Source: Pseudorhodoplanes sp049324435
Lineage (GTDB): Bacteria > Pseudomonadota > Alphaproteobacteria > Rhizobiales > Xanthobacteraceae
NCBI GenBank assembly: GCA_049324435.1
Contig: JBMOOQ010000023.1
Location: 9,254 to 73,253 of the forward strand
DNA length: 64,000 bases
Direction of reading: 5' to 3'
Positions 44,285-53,313 of the stretch are shown in pieces. The position numbers and the translations under genes were made by a program. Position 1 is the stretch's first letter; each line of letters begins with the position of its first letter. The notes beneath the pieces are model-generated. The model was given only the letters and a program-made list of their open reading frames with translations, searched no databases and was not told the DNA's origin.

Positions 44285-44866
44285 ATGACCGCACTCGACC
44301 CGCTTCCCGATGGAGGCTTGATCCGCAAATTGTGGGTCGGCGAAGCCTATAAATATCGGGACCATCTGCTGCGGCTCGACCCGGAAAGCCGCCATCGCCG
44401 GTTCGGCGGCGGCGTGTCGGACGCCTATATCCACAACTATGTCGACACGTCGATGTGGCTCGATGCCATCGTTCACGGCTTCTTTGTCGACGGACAGTTG
44501 CGGGGCGCGGCCGAATTGCGCCCGATCGGCGGCCGCTTCACGAAGCAGGCCGAAGCCGCCCTCAGTGTGGAGAACGCGTGGCAAAGCCACGGTGTCGGCT
44601 CAGCCCTTCTGGAGCGCACCCTGCTCACGGCGCGCAACCGCGGCATCGCGCATCTGCACATGGCCTGCCTTGCCGACAACCGCCGGATGCAGCAGCTGGC
44701 CCGGAAATTCGATGCGGACTTGAACTTCGATTTCGGCGACGTGGTCGCTGAGGTCGAAGCGCCGCATCCGACCCCGCTCTCGCTCGTGCGCGAACTGGTG
44801 TCGGACGGACAGGGATTTGCGACCGCCATCCTTGACGCGCAATCGCGGCTGTTCAAGGCAACCTGA
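44285..44866 (+). CDS. GNAT family N-acetyltransferase
   Basis: 193 residues starting at an ATG preceded by AGGAG. RHRRFGGGVSDAYIHNYVD lies near the N-terminus. The acetyl-CoA loop is in VENAWQSHGVGSALLERTLLTARNRGI, and the protein continues LADNRRMQQLARKFDADLNF. The C-terminal tail of about 35 residues is extra. A related but shorter protein is encoded just downstream at 44932-45345. Substrate unknown. Confidence 0.85.
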   Translation: MTALDPLPDGGLIRKLWVGEAYKYRDHLLRLDPESRHRRFGGGVSDAYIHNYVDTSMWLDAIVHGFFVDGQLRGAAELRPIGGRFTKQAEAALSVENAWQSHGVGSALLERTLLTARNRGIAHLHMACLADNRRMQQLARKFDADLNFDFGDVVAEVEAPHPTPLSLVRELVSDGQGFATAILDAQSRLFKAT

Positions 44867-44931
44867 CGTTAACCGGCCGGTATGGGTTCGCAGCGCAAGC
44901 TCGGCGCGCTGGGCACAATGTGAGGGGGGCC

Positions 44932-45345
44932 ATGAGCGCGAACGACTTCGATATCAGGGTGCTGCCGTCCTGCGGCATCGAGGATCATCACGCGCATCTG
45001 CTGCGCCTCGACTATCTCGACCGCTGCCTGTTCTTCTCGACCGGCAATGACGATCGCGCGGTTGACGCACACTGTCTGCGGCTTCTGTCGTCGCAGGCGA
45101 TCGTGATCGGCGCTTATGAGGATGGCCGGCTGCGCGCCAGCGTGGAGATCGTTCCCGATCGCTGCGGCCAGCGCGCTGCGGCGACGCTGATCGCGGAGCG
45201 CGACTATCAGACCGACGAACTTGCCGACGCCATGATGACCCGCGCGCGCGAAGAAGCGGCGAAGCACGGGCTCGGCCGGCTTGAATTCGTCGGCATGACG
45301 GGAACGCCGCAGACGATCCGGACGCAAATGGCGCGTTTCGCGTAA
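44932..45345 (+). CDS. GNAT-like protein, probably degenerate acetyl-CoA site
   Basis: 137 residues. The start IRVLPSCGIEDHHAHLLRLDYLDRCLFFSTGNDDRAVDAHC parallels the neighbouring GNAT (a kinetics-like DHLLRLDPESRHRRFGGG...AYIHNY), and GAYEDGRLRASVEIVPD parallels its FVDGQLRGAAELRPI. The usual QxxGxG/A acetyl-CoA loop is missing: RDYQTDELADAMMTRAREEAAKHGL stands in its place. It is probably a diverged tandem duplicate, possibly non-catalytic. Confidence 0.7.
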   Translation: MSANDFDIRVLPSCGIEDHHAHLLRLDYLDRCLFFSTGNDDRAVDAHCLRLLSSQAIVIGAYEDGRLRASVEIVPDRCGQRAAATLIAERDYQTDELADAMMTRAREEAAKHGLGRLEFVGMTGTPQTIRTQMARFA

Positions 45346-45352
45346 GACGCCG

Positions 45353-45910
45353 TCAAATCGCTCGCTTTGCCGGGATCGCGGCAAGCGGATAGCCTTCCTC
45401 GACGACATACGGCCCGCCACCGACCGAATTGCGGGACGAATACAGCACGAAGCGATCGACACGGAACGACGCCGACCGGAACGAGCCGCGTTCGGAGAGA
45501 TAATCAGCGACCTGCCGGCTGGACGAATCGCGCAACCGCGCCAGTGTGACGTGCGGCGTGTACTTGCGGCCCTCGGGCTCAAGCCCGACACGCTGCATCA
45601 GGCGCTCATGTTCGGCCTGCAAATCCATCAGCGCCCGCGACGGCGCGACATTGGCGAATACCGAGCGCGGCTTGCGGCCGCCGAACGAGCCAAGCCCGTC
45701 GAGCCGCAATTCGAACGGAGCGCGATTCACGGTGTCCAAAAGGGACGCGACCTCGTGCGCGACATTGAGATCGACATCGCCGATGAAGCGCAGCGTGATG
45801 TGATAGTTTTCAGGATCGATCCAGCGCGCGCCCGGCAGTCCGCCGCGCAGAAAGGTCAGCATCTGCGCAACATCCGCGGGAATCTCGATCGCGGTGAAGA
45901 TACGCGGCAT
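45353..45910 (-). CDS. thpR: RNA 2',3'-cyclic phosphodiesterase
   Basis: 2H phosphoesterase family, 185 residues. It has the two catalytic HxT motifs HITL (His37) and HVTL (His120), each in the expected half of the bilobed fold, the N-terminal MPRIFTAIEIP and FGGRKPRSVFANV. GGAGG lies before the ATG. It opens RNA 2',3'-cyclic phosphates; its cellular role is not defined. It converges with the GNAT-like gene. Confidence 0.93.
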   Translation of the reverse strand: MPRIFTAIEIPADVAQMLTFLRGGLPGARWIDPENYHITLRFIGDVDLNVAHEVASLLDTVNRAPFELRLDGLGSFGGRKPRSVFANVAPSRALMDLQAEHERLMQRVGLEPEGRKYTPHVTLARLRDSSSRQVADYLSERGSFRSASFRVDRFVLYSSRNSVGGGPYVVEEGYPLAAIPAKRAI

Positions 45911-46015
45911 CGAGAACCTCCCCGTTCCGCCACGTCATCGACGTGACAATCGCGTGACAACGCTTGAGCGGCACGCCCGCTACAAGACCGGATTCGGCGG
46001 CGCCGTGCAAGCGCC

Positions 46016-46681
46016 TCAGCCCGGCGCGTCCTTTTTCGCGCGGGCAATCAATTCTTCTGCCTTCGGTAGGATACCTTTCACGATCGTCTCAACGCCTGCC
46101 CCGTTCGGATGCACACCGTCGCGCAAGGCAAGCTGTGCCTGGGCAGCCACGCCCTCAAGAAAAAACGGATAGAACACCACATCGTATTTCGATGCGAGAT
46201 CCGTGAAAATCGATTCGAACGCGGCGGCATATTCCGCACCCATATTCGGTGCCGCGCGCATGCCCGCAAGAAGAACCGGAATGTTGCGCGCCTTCAGCTT
46301 TGCCAGAATTTCATCCAGCGCCCGCCGCGTGACGCTCGGATCGACACCACGCAGCATATCGTTGGCGCCGAGTTCGACGATCACCGCATCGGTGCCATCG
46401 GGGATCGACCAGTCGAGCCGCGACAGTCCGCCCGACGCGGTGTCGCCGGAAACGCCGGCATTCTCGATCTCGACATTGTGACCCTTGGTCCGGAGCGCGG
46501 CCTGCAGCTTCGCCGGGAACGCATCCTGCGCCGGCAAGCCATAGCCCGCAGTCAGCGAATCGCCGAACGCGACGATTTTCAGCGGCGCGGCATTCTGGGC
46601 CCGCGCAGGCCCGGCGAACAGGGCAACGACAGCCGCCAGCACCAGCATCGGCCCCGTCAGGCTATGGACTAAACCTTTCAT
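46016..46681 (-). CDS. tesA: exported SGNH/GDSL esterase (TesA/arylesterase type)
   Basis: Periplasmic acyl-CoA thioesterase/lysophospholipase/arylesterase, 221 residues from the ATG at 46681. The signal peptide ends PARAQ. Block I is AFGDSLTAGYG with Ser42; block III is GANDM; block V is DGVHPNGAG with the Asp and His of the triad. It is divergent from the ABC transporter genes, the classical tesA-ybbA-ybbP neighbourhood of Proteobacteria. Confidence 0.93.
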   Translation of the reverse strand: MKGLVHSLTGPMLVLAAVVALFAGPARAQNAAPLKIVAFGDSLTAGYGLPAQDAFPAKLQAALRTKGHNVEIENAGVSGDTASGGLSRLDWSIPDGTDAVIVELGANDMLRGVDPSVTRRALDEILAKLKARNIPVLLAGMRAAPNMGAEYAAAFESIFTDLASKYDVVFYPFFLEGVAAQAQLALRDGVHPNGAGVETIVKGILPKAEELIARAKKDAPG

Positions 46682-46752
46682 CGCACCATATGAGCTAGCA
46701 TCGCGTGTTCGGCCAGCAATCTGCCATATCGTCCTGCGACACATAGATTTCA

Positions 46753-47481
46753 ATGCATCAAGCGCTCTCTCCCGCCGGAACCGCCGTCTCCCTGTCCGGT
46801 GTCAATCTGTCGCTCGGCAGCGGCGCCGCCCGCGTCCACATTCTCAAGGATATCGATCTGACGATCGGCCGCGGCGAAGCCATCGGCCTGGTCGGTCCGT
46901 CCGGGTCGGGCAAGTCGTCGCTGCTGATGGTGCTCGCGGGACTTGAGCGTGCCGATACCGGGACGATCATTGTGGCGGGCGAGGATTTGCGGCGGCTGGA
47001 CGAGGATGCGCTGGCGCGCTTCCGCGGCCGCAATGTCGGCATCGTCTTTCAGTCCTTCCACCTCATTCCGACCATGACGGCGCTCGAAAACGTCGCCGTA
47101 CCGCTGGAGCTCGCCGGCGTGGCCGACGCCCACGACCGCGCCGCTGCCGAGCTTGCGGGCGTCGGGCTGAAAGATCGTCTGTCGCATTATCCTGCGCAGC
47201 TTTCGGGCGGCGAACAGCAGCGCGTTGCACTCGCGCGCGCGCTGGCACCCAACCCGGCAATTCTTGTCGCAGACGAACCGACCGGCAATCTCGACGACAA
47301 GACCGGTGCCCAGGTGGTCGAACTTTTGTTCAAGGGCCACGTCGATCGTGGCATGACGCTGATCCTCGTCACCCACGATCCCTCGCTCGCACGCCGCTGC
47401 AAGCGCGTGGTGCGTCTGCGGTCCGGCCGGATCGAGGCCGATGCAAAGCCGGAAGCGCTGCGCGAGGCAGCCACCGCATGA
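46753..47481 (+). CDS. ABC transporter ATP-binding protein, YbbA/LolD type
   Basis: 242 residues. Walker A GPSGSGKSS, Q-loop VFQSFHLIPTMTALENV, signature LSGGEQQR, Walker B ILVADEPTGNLD and switch His in THD. It belongs to the LolD/MacB subfamily that works with FtsX-type permeases. It overlaps the permease gene by 4 bases (ATGA) and is divergent from tesA. The exported substrate of YbbAP is not firmly known; an envelope lipid or protein role is inferred. Confidence 0.95.
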   Translation: MHQALSPAGTAVSLSGVNLSLGSGAARVHILKDIDLTIGRGEAIGLVGPSGSGKSSLLMVLAGLERADTGTIIVAGEDLRRLDEDALARFRGRNVGIVFQSFHLIPTMTALENVAVPLELAGVADAHDRAAAELAGVGLKDRLSHYPAQLSGGEQQRVALARALAPNPAILVADEPTGNLDDKTGAQVVELLFKGHVDRGMTLILVTHDPSLARRCKRVVRLRSGRIEADAKPEALREAATA

Positions 47482-50048
47482 GTCTGGTCGCAGCCCCGTC
47501 GCGCGCGAATGGCTGGCCGGTGCCGCTGCGCTTCGCCCTGCGCGAGTTGCGCGGCGGGCTGCGCGGCTTCTATGTGCTGATCTTCTGCATCGGGCTCGGC
47601 GTGATGGCGATTGCCGGCGTCGGCTCGTTCTCGGAAAGCCTCGCCGGCGGTCTGGCGCGCGAGGGCCGCACGATTCTCGGCGGCGACGTTTCGTTCGCGC
47701 TGTTTCATCGAGAGGCCAATGCCGACGAGCGGGCCTACCTGACACGCTACGGGCGGGTGTCGGACGCTGCGACCTTGCGCGCGATGGCGCGCGCGTCCGG
47801 TAATCGTCAGGCTCTCGTGGAGGTCAAGGCGGTCGACGGGCTCTATCCGCTTTACGGCACGGCCGCGCTCGAACCCGCAATGCCGCTGCCGGACGCGCTT
47901 GCCGAGCGCAACGGCGTGTTCGGTGCCGCAGTCGATATCGCGCTGCTGACGCGCCTCGATCTGAAGGTGGGCGACCGTATCGAGGTCGGCAATGCACCGG
48001 TCGAGATTCGCACCGTGCTGCGCAGCGAACCGGACAAGCTCGCGGGCGGTATCGGCTTCGGCCCGCGCCTCCTCATCGGCGTCAATGCGCTGCGTGCGAC
48101 CGGACTTCTGCAGCCAGGAAGCCTGGTCCGCTGGCATTATCGCGTCGCGCTCTCAGGCAACGACGCGACCGACTCGGCCGTGAAGGCAATGATCGCGGGA
48201 GCCGAGAAGCAGTTTCCAGACGCTGGCTGGGAAATCCGCTCGCGCGACAACGCCTCGCCACAGCTCGAACGCAACATCGAGCGCTTTACGCAATTCCTGA
48301 CGCTGGTCGGACTGACGGTCTTGCTGGTCGGCGGTGTCGGCGTCGCCAATGCGGTGCGCAGCCATCTCGATCGGCGCCGCAACACCATTGCGACGATGAA
48401 ATCGCTCGGTGCAACCGGCGGCCGCGTGTTCGTCATCTATCTGGTGCAGGTGATGACGATTGCGGCGATCGGGACGCTCGCGGGACTTGTCGTTGGCGCG
48501 GCGTTGCCGTTCCTGATCGCCTGGGCTTTCGGCGCGATTCTCCCGTTGCCAGTCGAGCCGGCGCTGCAATGGACCCAGCTCGCGCTCGCCGCGCTGTTCG
48601 GATTGCTGACGGCACTCGCCTTCGCACTCTGGCCGCTCGGGCGCGCGCACGATATCCCGGTCTCGGCTTTGTTTCGCGACGCGGTCAGCGGCCGCTGGAG
48701 CCTGCCGCGCAAACCGTATCTTCTCGCTGCTGCGGCTGTGACGCTGACGCTCGCCGCGCTCGCGATCCTGCTCTCCTACGACAAGCGGATCGCGTCCGTC
48801 TTCGTTGTGGCATCGGCCGCAACCTTCGCGCTGCTGTATCTGATTGCCGGTCTGATCATGCGCATCGCGGCCAGTCTGCCGCGCTCGAAAATCACCGCGC
48901 TGCGGCTCGCCGTCGCCAACATTCACCGCCCCGGAGCGCTCACGCCATCGGTCGTGCTCTCGCTGGGCCTCGGCCTCGCGGTGCTGGTAATTGTCGTGCT
49001 GATCGACGGCAATCTGCGGCGCCAGTTTCAGGAGGCGCTGCCGGAGCGTTCCCCGGCCTTCTTCTTCGTCGACATCCAGAACAGCGACGCATCGCGCTTC
49101 GACGACTTCGTGCGCAAGACCGCGCCGGGCGCAGCACTCGAGCGTCAGCCGATGCTGCGCGGCCGGATCGTTGCGGCAAACGGTGTCAAGGCGGAAGACC
49201 TGAAACCGTCGCCGCAGGCCGCCTGGGCGTTGCAGAGCGATCGCGGCATCACCTATGCGAAAGACATTCCGCCTGGCTCCCGCCTGGTCGAGGGCGAATG
49301 GTGGCCGGCCGATTACCAGGGTCCGCCGCTGCTCTCGATGGAAAAGCGCATCGCCGAAGGGCTCGGCCTGAAGATCGGCGACTCGCTGACCGTCAATGTG
49401 CTCGGCCGCAATATCACCGCGCGGATCGCCAATCTGCGCACGGTGGATTGGCAGAGTCTCGGTATCAATTTCGTGCTGGTCTATTCGCCGAACGCGTTTC
49501 GCGGCGCGCCGCACACCCATATTGCGACACTGACCTTCACAGGCGACACCTCGGCAGAGCAGGACGCGGCGATCCTGCGCGACATGGCGGCGGCATTTCC
49601 GGCCGTCACCACCGTCCGCGTGAAGGACGCGATCCAGGCGGTGGGCTCGGTGGTGGGCAATCTCGTTATGGGCATCCGCGGCGCCAGCCTGATCACCCTG
49701 ATCGCCGCAGCGCTGGTGCTGGCGGGGGCGCTTGCGGCCAGCCATCACAACCGGGTCTATGACGCCATCATCCTCAAGACCCTTGGCGCCACCCGCGGCC
49801 GGCTGGTTACCGCCTATGCCCTCGAATATACCCTGCTGGGCCTTGCAACCGGGCTGTTCGGCGTGCTGGCCGGATCGGTCGCCGCCTGGCTGGTGGTGAC
49901 CAAGATCATGAACCTGCCGTTTATCTGGCTGCCGCTTCCGGCGCTGGCCGCGGCTGCCGGGGCGCTGGCAGTGACGGTCGTGTTCGGGCTTGCCGGCACC
50001 TTTGCCGCGCTTGGGCAAAAGCCAGCTTCGGTATTGCGAAACCTGTAG
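47478..50048 (+). CDS. ABC transporter permease, YbbP/FtsX type
   Basis: 856-residue permease with an N-terminal membrane helix (about 30-52), a large periplasmic domain, a first FtsX-like three-helix block (about 265-385: VGLTVLLVGGVGVANAVRSHLDRRRNTIATMKSLGATG), two more helices (about 410-460), a second periplasmic domain and a second FtsX block near the C-terminus (DAIILKTLGATRGRLVTAYALEY). It is translationally coupled to the ATPase gene. Length and layout match YbbP. Confidence 0.94.
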   Translation: MSLVAAPSRANGWPVPLRFALRELRGGLRGFYVLIFCIGLGVMAIAGVGSFSESLAGGLAREGRTILGGDVSFALFHREANADERAYLTRYGRVSDAATLRAMARASGNRQALVEVKAVDGLYPLYGTAALEPAMPLPDALAERNGVFGAAVDIALLTRLDLKVGDRIEVGNAPVEIRTVLRSEPDKLAGGIGFGPRLLIGVNALRATGLLQPGSLVRWHYRVALSGNDATDSAVKAMIAGAEKQFPDAGWEIRSRDNASPQLERNIERFTQFLTLVGLTVLLVGGVGVANAVRSHLDRRRNTIATMKSLGATGGRVFVIYLVQVMTIAAIGTLAGLVVGAALPFLIAWAFGAILPLPVEPALQWTQLALAALFGLLTALAFALWPLGRAHDIPVSALFRDAVSGRWSLPRKPYLLAAAAVTLTLAALAILLSYDKRIASVFVVASAATFALLYLIAGLIMRIAASLPRSKITALRLAVANIHRPGALTPSVVLSLGLGLAVLVIVVLIDGNLRRQFQEALPERSPAFFFVDIQNSDASRFDDFVRKTAPGAALERQPMLRGRIVAANGVKAEDLKPSPQAAWALQSDRGITYAKDIPPGSRLVEGEWWPADYQGPPLLSMEKRIAEGLGLKIGDSLTVNVLGRNITARIANLRTVDWQSLGINFVLVYSPNAFRGAPHTHIATLTFTGDTSAEQDAAILRDMAAAFPAVTTVRVKDAIQAVGSVVGNLVMGIRGASLITLIAAALVLAGALAASHHNRVYDAIILKTLGATRGRLVTAYALEYTLLGLATGLFGVLAGSVAAWLVVTKIMNLPFIWLPLPALAAAAGALAVTVVFGLAGTFAALGQKPASVLRNL

Positions 50049-50206
50049 AATTTGCGACATTCAGCCGCGTCGAACGGTCGAACCTGCGACGTTCGCGACA
50101 GAGTATTTTTACCGCAATCCCCTGTATCATGCCGAAAGCTTCGCCATATGAGCGTTGAAATCGCTCATTGGGCGATGAGGTTTGGGGCGACACATTAGGG
50201 AGTTCG

Positions 50207-51028
50207 ATGATGTCGGACTTTGATCGAAACGCGGCCACCTTCGACAGGGCCGCCGGGCGCGCGACACCTGCGGTCATCGACCAGGGTCTGCGCTCGTACA
50301 TGCTGCATGTCTACAATTACATGGTGCTGGGCCTGGCCATTACCGGCTTTGCCGCTCTCGGCATCTACATGCTGTCGGTGACCGGCGACGTCGCGGCGGC
50401 CGCGAAGGTCCTGCGCAACGGCGTGGAAGTGCCGGCTGCAATTCGCGGCGGCCTGTTCCTGACGCCGATCGGCTACACGGTTTTCGTCAGCCCGCTGAAA
50501 TGGGCCATCATCCTGTCGCCGCTGGCGCTGGTGTTTCTGCTGTCGTTCGGCATGGAACGCATGCGGCCGGCAACGGCTCAGATTCTGTTCTGGGTATTCG
50601 CCGCGCTGATGGGTATCTCGCTCGGCTCGATCTTCATGGTCTACACGCAGACCTCGATCACCCGGGTATTCTTCATCACGGCGGCCACCTTCGGCGCGCT
50701 CAGCCTGTGGGGCTACACCACGCAGCGGGACATTTCCGGCTGGGGCTCGTTCCTGTTCATGGGCCTGATCGGCGTGATCTTGGCCTCGCTGGTGAACCTG
50801 ATCTGGCCGAACGGCATGCTGCAATTCGTGGTCTCGGTCGTGGGCGTGCTGGTGTTCGCGGGTCTCACCGCCTACGACACCCAGCGCCTGAAGAACGAGT
50901 ATATTTACGGGCAGATGGAGGGTGAGCTGCGGGAGCGTTCCGCCATCATGGGCGCGCTGTCGCTGTACCTGAACTTCATCAATCTTTTCACGCTGCTGCT
51001 GCAGCTGCTCGGCCAGCGCGAGGAATAG
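50207..51028 (+). CDS. Bax inhibitor-1 / YccA family membrane protein, copy 1
   Basis: 273 residues with seven predicted membrane helices. It starts MMSDFDRNAATFDRAAGRA; GGGAG lies before the two adjacent ATGs, so the start may be 50207 or 50210. BI-1 hallmarks are VYNYMVLGLAITG, FGALSLWGYTTQRDISGWGSFLFMGLIG and VGVLVFAGLTAYDTQRLKNEY. The bacterial family includes the FtsH-associated YccA and calcium-leak proteins. A second member follows at 51217, separated by a terminator hairpin. Confidence 0.93.
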   Translation: MMSDFDRNAATFDRAAGRATPAVIDQGLRSYMLHVYNYMVLGLAITGFAALGIYMLSVTGDVAAAAKVLRNGVEVPAAIRGGLFLTPIGYTVFVSPLKWAIILSPLALVFLLSFGMERMRPATAQILFWVFAALMGISLGSIFMVYTQTSITRVFFITAATFGALSLWGYTTQRDISGWGSFLFMGLIGVILASLVNLIWPNGMLQFVVSVVGVLVFAGLTAYDTQRLKNEYIYGQMEGELRERSAIMGALSLYLNFINLFTLLLQLLGQREE

Positions 51029-51062
51029 GCCCAAACGCGCACACCGCACATTACCGAACGTT

Positions 51063-51094
51063 AAGGGGCTCCGGACATTCCGGGGCCCCTTTGT
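51063..51094 (+). terminator. intrinsic terminator between the two BI-1 genes
   Basis: 12-base stem with one G-T pair (51063-51074 with 51080-51091), loop ACATT, followed by a short T run (CCCCTTTGTC). The short tail makes it moderate in strength. Confidence 0.65.
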
Positions 51095-51216
51095 CATGTC
51101 GCCCGGCAATCCGCTGGAAAACGCCGTCCTCGATCTCTACATTACGCGCGTCGGCCGACCCGATCCGGGCGCGGCCAGCCGGCCCGGCGGTATCCGGGCT
51201 ATCGAGAGGATTTCCC

Positions 51217-51987
51217 ATGTCCGATTTCGATCGGAATGCTGCAGCCGCCCGCGGCGGCTATGCGGACCGCGCGCTCGCCTACGATGCCGGACTGCGCGCG
51301 CACATGATCCGCGTCTACAACTACATGGCTTCGGCGGTGGCGCTGACCGGCGTCGTCGCCTTCCTGACCTTTCAGATGGTCGGCGGCGATTCCATCACCG
51401 TCAGCGGCGGCAAGATTGCCGGCCTGACCCCGCTCGGCCAGTTCCTGTTCGGCGGGCCGTTCATGTGGGTGCTGATGCTGGCCCCGCTGGCGATGGTCCT
51501 CGTGCTGAGCTTCGGGATCCAGCGGCTGTCCGCCGGAACCGCATTACTATTGTTCTATGCCTATGCCGGCATCCTCGGCGTCTCGCTGGCGACGATCTTC
51601 ATCGTCTACACGGCGAACTCGATTGCCAACGTGTTCTTCATCTCGGCGGCGGCGTTCGGCACGCTCAGCCTTTACGGCTACACCACGCAGCGCGATCTCT
51701 CGCCGATCGGCTCGTTCCTGATCATGGGCCTGTTCGGGCTGATCATCGCCTCGCTGGTGAACATATGGCTCCAGTCCGACGGAATGTCGTTCGTCATCTC
51801 GGTGGTCGGCGTGCTGGTGTTCGCCGGCCTCACCGCCTGGGACACCCAGAAGATCAAGGAGATGTACAGCGAGGCCGACGACCACCAGTCGGCCGGCCGC
51901 AAGGCCGTGATGGGCGCGCTCGCGCTCTATCTCGACTTCATCAACCTGTTCCTGATGCTGCTGCGCCTGTTCGGCGGCCGCCGCTAG
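51217..51987 (+). CDS. Bax inhibitor-1 / YccA family membrane protein, copy 2
   Basis: 256 residues, seven predicted membrane helices, start MSDFDRNAAAARGGYADRA preceded by GAGAGGA. It is a clear tandem paralogue of the upstream protein, sharing MSDFDRNAA, RVYNYMASAVALTG, FGTLSLYGYTTQRDLSPIGSFLIMGLFG and VGVLVFAGLTAWDTQKIKEMY. The loop after helix 1 differs most. A strong terminator follows, so each copy may have its own transcription unit. Confidence 0.93.
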   Translation: MSDFDRNAAAARGGYADRALAYDAGLRAHMIRVYNYMASAVALTGVVAFLTFQMVGGDSITVSGGKIAGLTPLGQFLFGGPFMWVLMLAPLAMVLVLSFGIQRLSAGTALLLFYAYAGILGVSLATIFIVYTANSIANVFFISAAAFGTLSLYGYTTQRDLSPIGSFLIMGLFGLIIASLVNIWLQSDGMSFVISVVGVLVFAGLTAWDTQKIKEMYSEADDHQSAGRKAVMGALALYLDFINLFLMLLRLFGGRR

Positions 51988-52011
51988 CCGGGGCGCCGAT
52001 CGTGAGACACC

Positions 52012-52045
52012 AAACACCCCGGCCGCCGGCCGGGGTGTTTTCGTT
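52012..52045 (+). terminator. strong intrinsic terminator after BI-1 copy 2
   Basis: 11-base stem ACACCCCGGCC/GGCCGGGGTGT (52014-52024 with 52028-52038), 3-base loop, then TTTCGTTT. The symmetric sequence could also act on the other strand. Confidence 0.85.
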
Positions 52046-52082
52046 TGAGACGATCCCTGACTGACGTTCCCGGCCGTCCTTC

Positions 52083-52610
52083 ATGTCCGCATCCCTGACG
52101 ATCCGGCCTGTCGCGCCCGGTGATATGCGCGACATCACCGCCATCTACGCCCATGCCGTGATCCACGGCACGGCGTCCTTCGAGATCGAGCCGCCAAGCG
52201 AAGCCGAGATGAACAATCGGCGCATCGCGCTCGAAAGCGGCGGCTTTCCTTATCTTGTTGCCGCGATCGGCGGCCGGGTTGCGGGCTACGCCTATGCCGG
52301 ACCCTACCGGACGCGAATCGCCTATCGCTACACCGTTGAGGATAGCGTCTACATCCATCCGGACGCGCACCGGCAGGGCGTCGGCCGGAGGCTTCTGACC
52401 GAATTGATCGCGCAGGCCGAGGCGCGCGGATTTCGCCAGATGATTGCGGTGATCGGGGATTCGGCACAGACCTCGTCGATCGCGCTGCACCGGTCGCTCG
52501 GATTTACGCTGGTCGGCACGTTCCGCAATATCGGTTTCAAGCACGGCCGCTGGCTGGACTCGGTGCTGATGCAACGCGCGCTCGGTGAAGGGGCCAATGC
52601 TGCGCCCTAA
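52083..52610 (+). CDS. PAT-type GNAT N-acetyltransferase (phosphinothricin acetyltransferase family)
   Basis: 175 residues. Family features: DITAIYAHAVIHGTASFEIEPPSEAEM near the start, YAGPYRTRIAYRYTVEDSVYIHPDAHRQGVGRRLLTELI with the acetyl-CoA loop, IAVIGDS, and SIALHRSLGFTLVGTFRNIGFKHGRWLD. Housekeeping members of this family often acetylate methionine sulfone or sulfoximine; the real substrate is unknown. Its stop overlaps that of the convergent DUF2794 gene by a few bases. Confidence 0.92.
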   Translation: MSASLTIRPVAPGDMRDITAIYAHAVIHGTASFEIEPPSEAEMNNRRIALESGGFPYLVAAIGGRVAGYAYAGPYRTRIAYRYTVEDSVYIHPDAHRQGVGRRLLTELIAQAEARGFRQMIAVIGDSAQTSSIALHRSLGFTLVGTFRNIGFKHGRWLDSVLMQRALGEGANAAP

Positions 52611-52978
52611 CCGCCCACCAGACTGAGTTTCTTGTCGAAGACCCGAAGCACGCGATCGAGTTCGTGCCCGCGGCGCATGATCAGCCCGGTCGCCGAAATC
52701 ACGCTGTAGGCGCCCTGACGGCGCGACAGCTTCGGGTTCTTTTCGATCCGATAGATCGGAACTTCGGATGAGCGGCGGAAAACCGAGAACACGGCCCGGT
52801 CCTTCAGAAAATCGATCGCGTAATCGCGCCACTCACCGTCCGCAACTTTTCGCCCATAGACCCCCAGGATGCGGTCCAGTTCGCGGCGCTCGAAACGCAC
52901 TTCAGCGGGGGCGGATGCCGTGGCGGCGGATGCGCCCCCGTGCCGCTCGCTCGGTTCGGTGTCGCCCGTCAGGCTCAT
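52607..52978 (-). CDS. DUF2794 family protein
   Basis: 123 residues from the ATG at 52978, which has a near-perfect Shine-Dalgarno (AAAGGAGG). The first 30 residues are polar and low complexity. The rest is the conserved DUF2794 block: FERRELDRILGVYGRKVADGEWRDYAIDFLKDRAVFSVFRRSSEVPIYRIEKNPKLSRRQGAYSVI (shown here only as its recognisable parts ELDRILGVYGR and AIDFLKDRAVFSVFRR). The family is almost restricted to Alphaproteobacteria; function unknown. No signal peptide, so probably cytoplasmic. Confidence 0.9.
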   Translation of the reverse strand: MSLTGDTEPSERHGGASAATASAPAEVRFERRELDRILGVYGRKVADGEWRDYAIDFLKDRAVFSVFRRSSEVPIYRIEKNPKLSRRQGAYSVISATGLIMRRGHELDRVLRVFDKKLSLVGG

Positions 52979-53313
52979 GGGCGCCTCCTTTGTCAAAATG
53001 ACGGTTCGCGTTGTGACACGACGATGATTGCCGTTGCTGCGATCTCCCGCAAGGCCTGCCGCCGCGGCTGCGCATCGCCGCGCAAAAATTTGCATCGAGA
53101 TATCGTCGCGCCGGCATGTCGCAGGCGGTCACGGCTTCGTGCAGCGCACCACAATAAGGCCCAAATTCGGTCCAGCGCGCGCCCCTAACAACAGCGATAT
53201 TCGAAGCTCAAGACCCGGTCCGGAACGAGTTCCGGATTCCTCAGCCCCCCAGCCCCCCGGGCTCCAACGGATCGGGTCAATCTACCGCGTACGGTTCAAT
53301 CCCCAATTGCTTT
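52979..53313 (+). ncRNA. candidate noncoding transcript ending at the 53314 terminator
   Basis: The 390-base gap between DUF2794 and DUF1223 has no credible gene; the plus-strand ORF at 53028-53315 has no Shine-Dalgarno and low-complexity composition. It ends in a strong plus-strand terminator although no plus-strand gene precedes it within the gap. Upstream of the terminator there is a perfect hairpin TCCGGAA-CGAG-TTCCGGA (53219-53236) and a C-rich single-stranded stretch (53239-53259, CCCCCCAGCCCCCC), features found in rhizobial sRNAs. The 5' end and promoter were not identified. Confidence 0.35.

Noticed and set aside
53288..53305. T-arm-like GGTTCAATCCC
   Set aside because: No 5-base T stem and no acceptor or D arm upstream, so not a tRNA or tmRNA piece.
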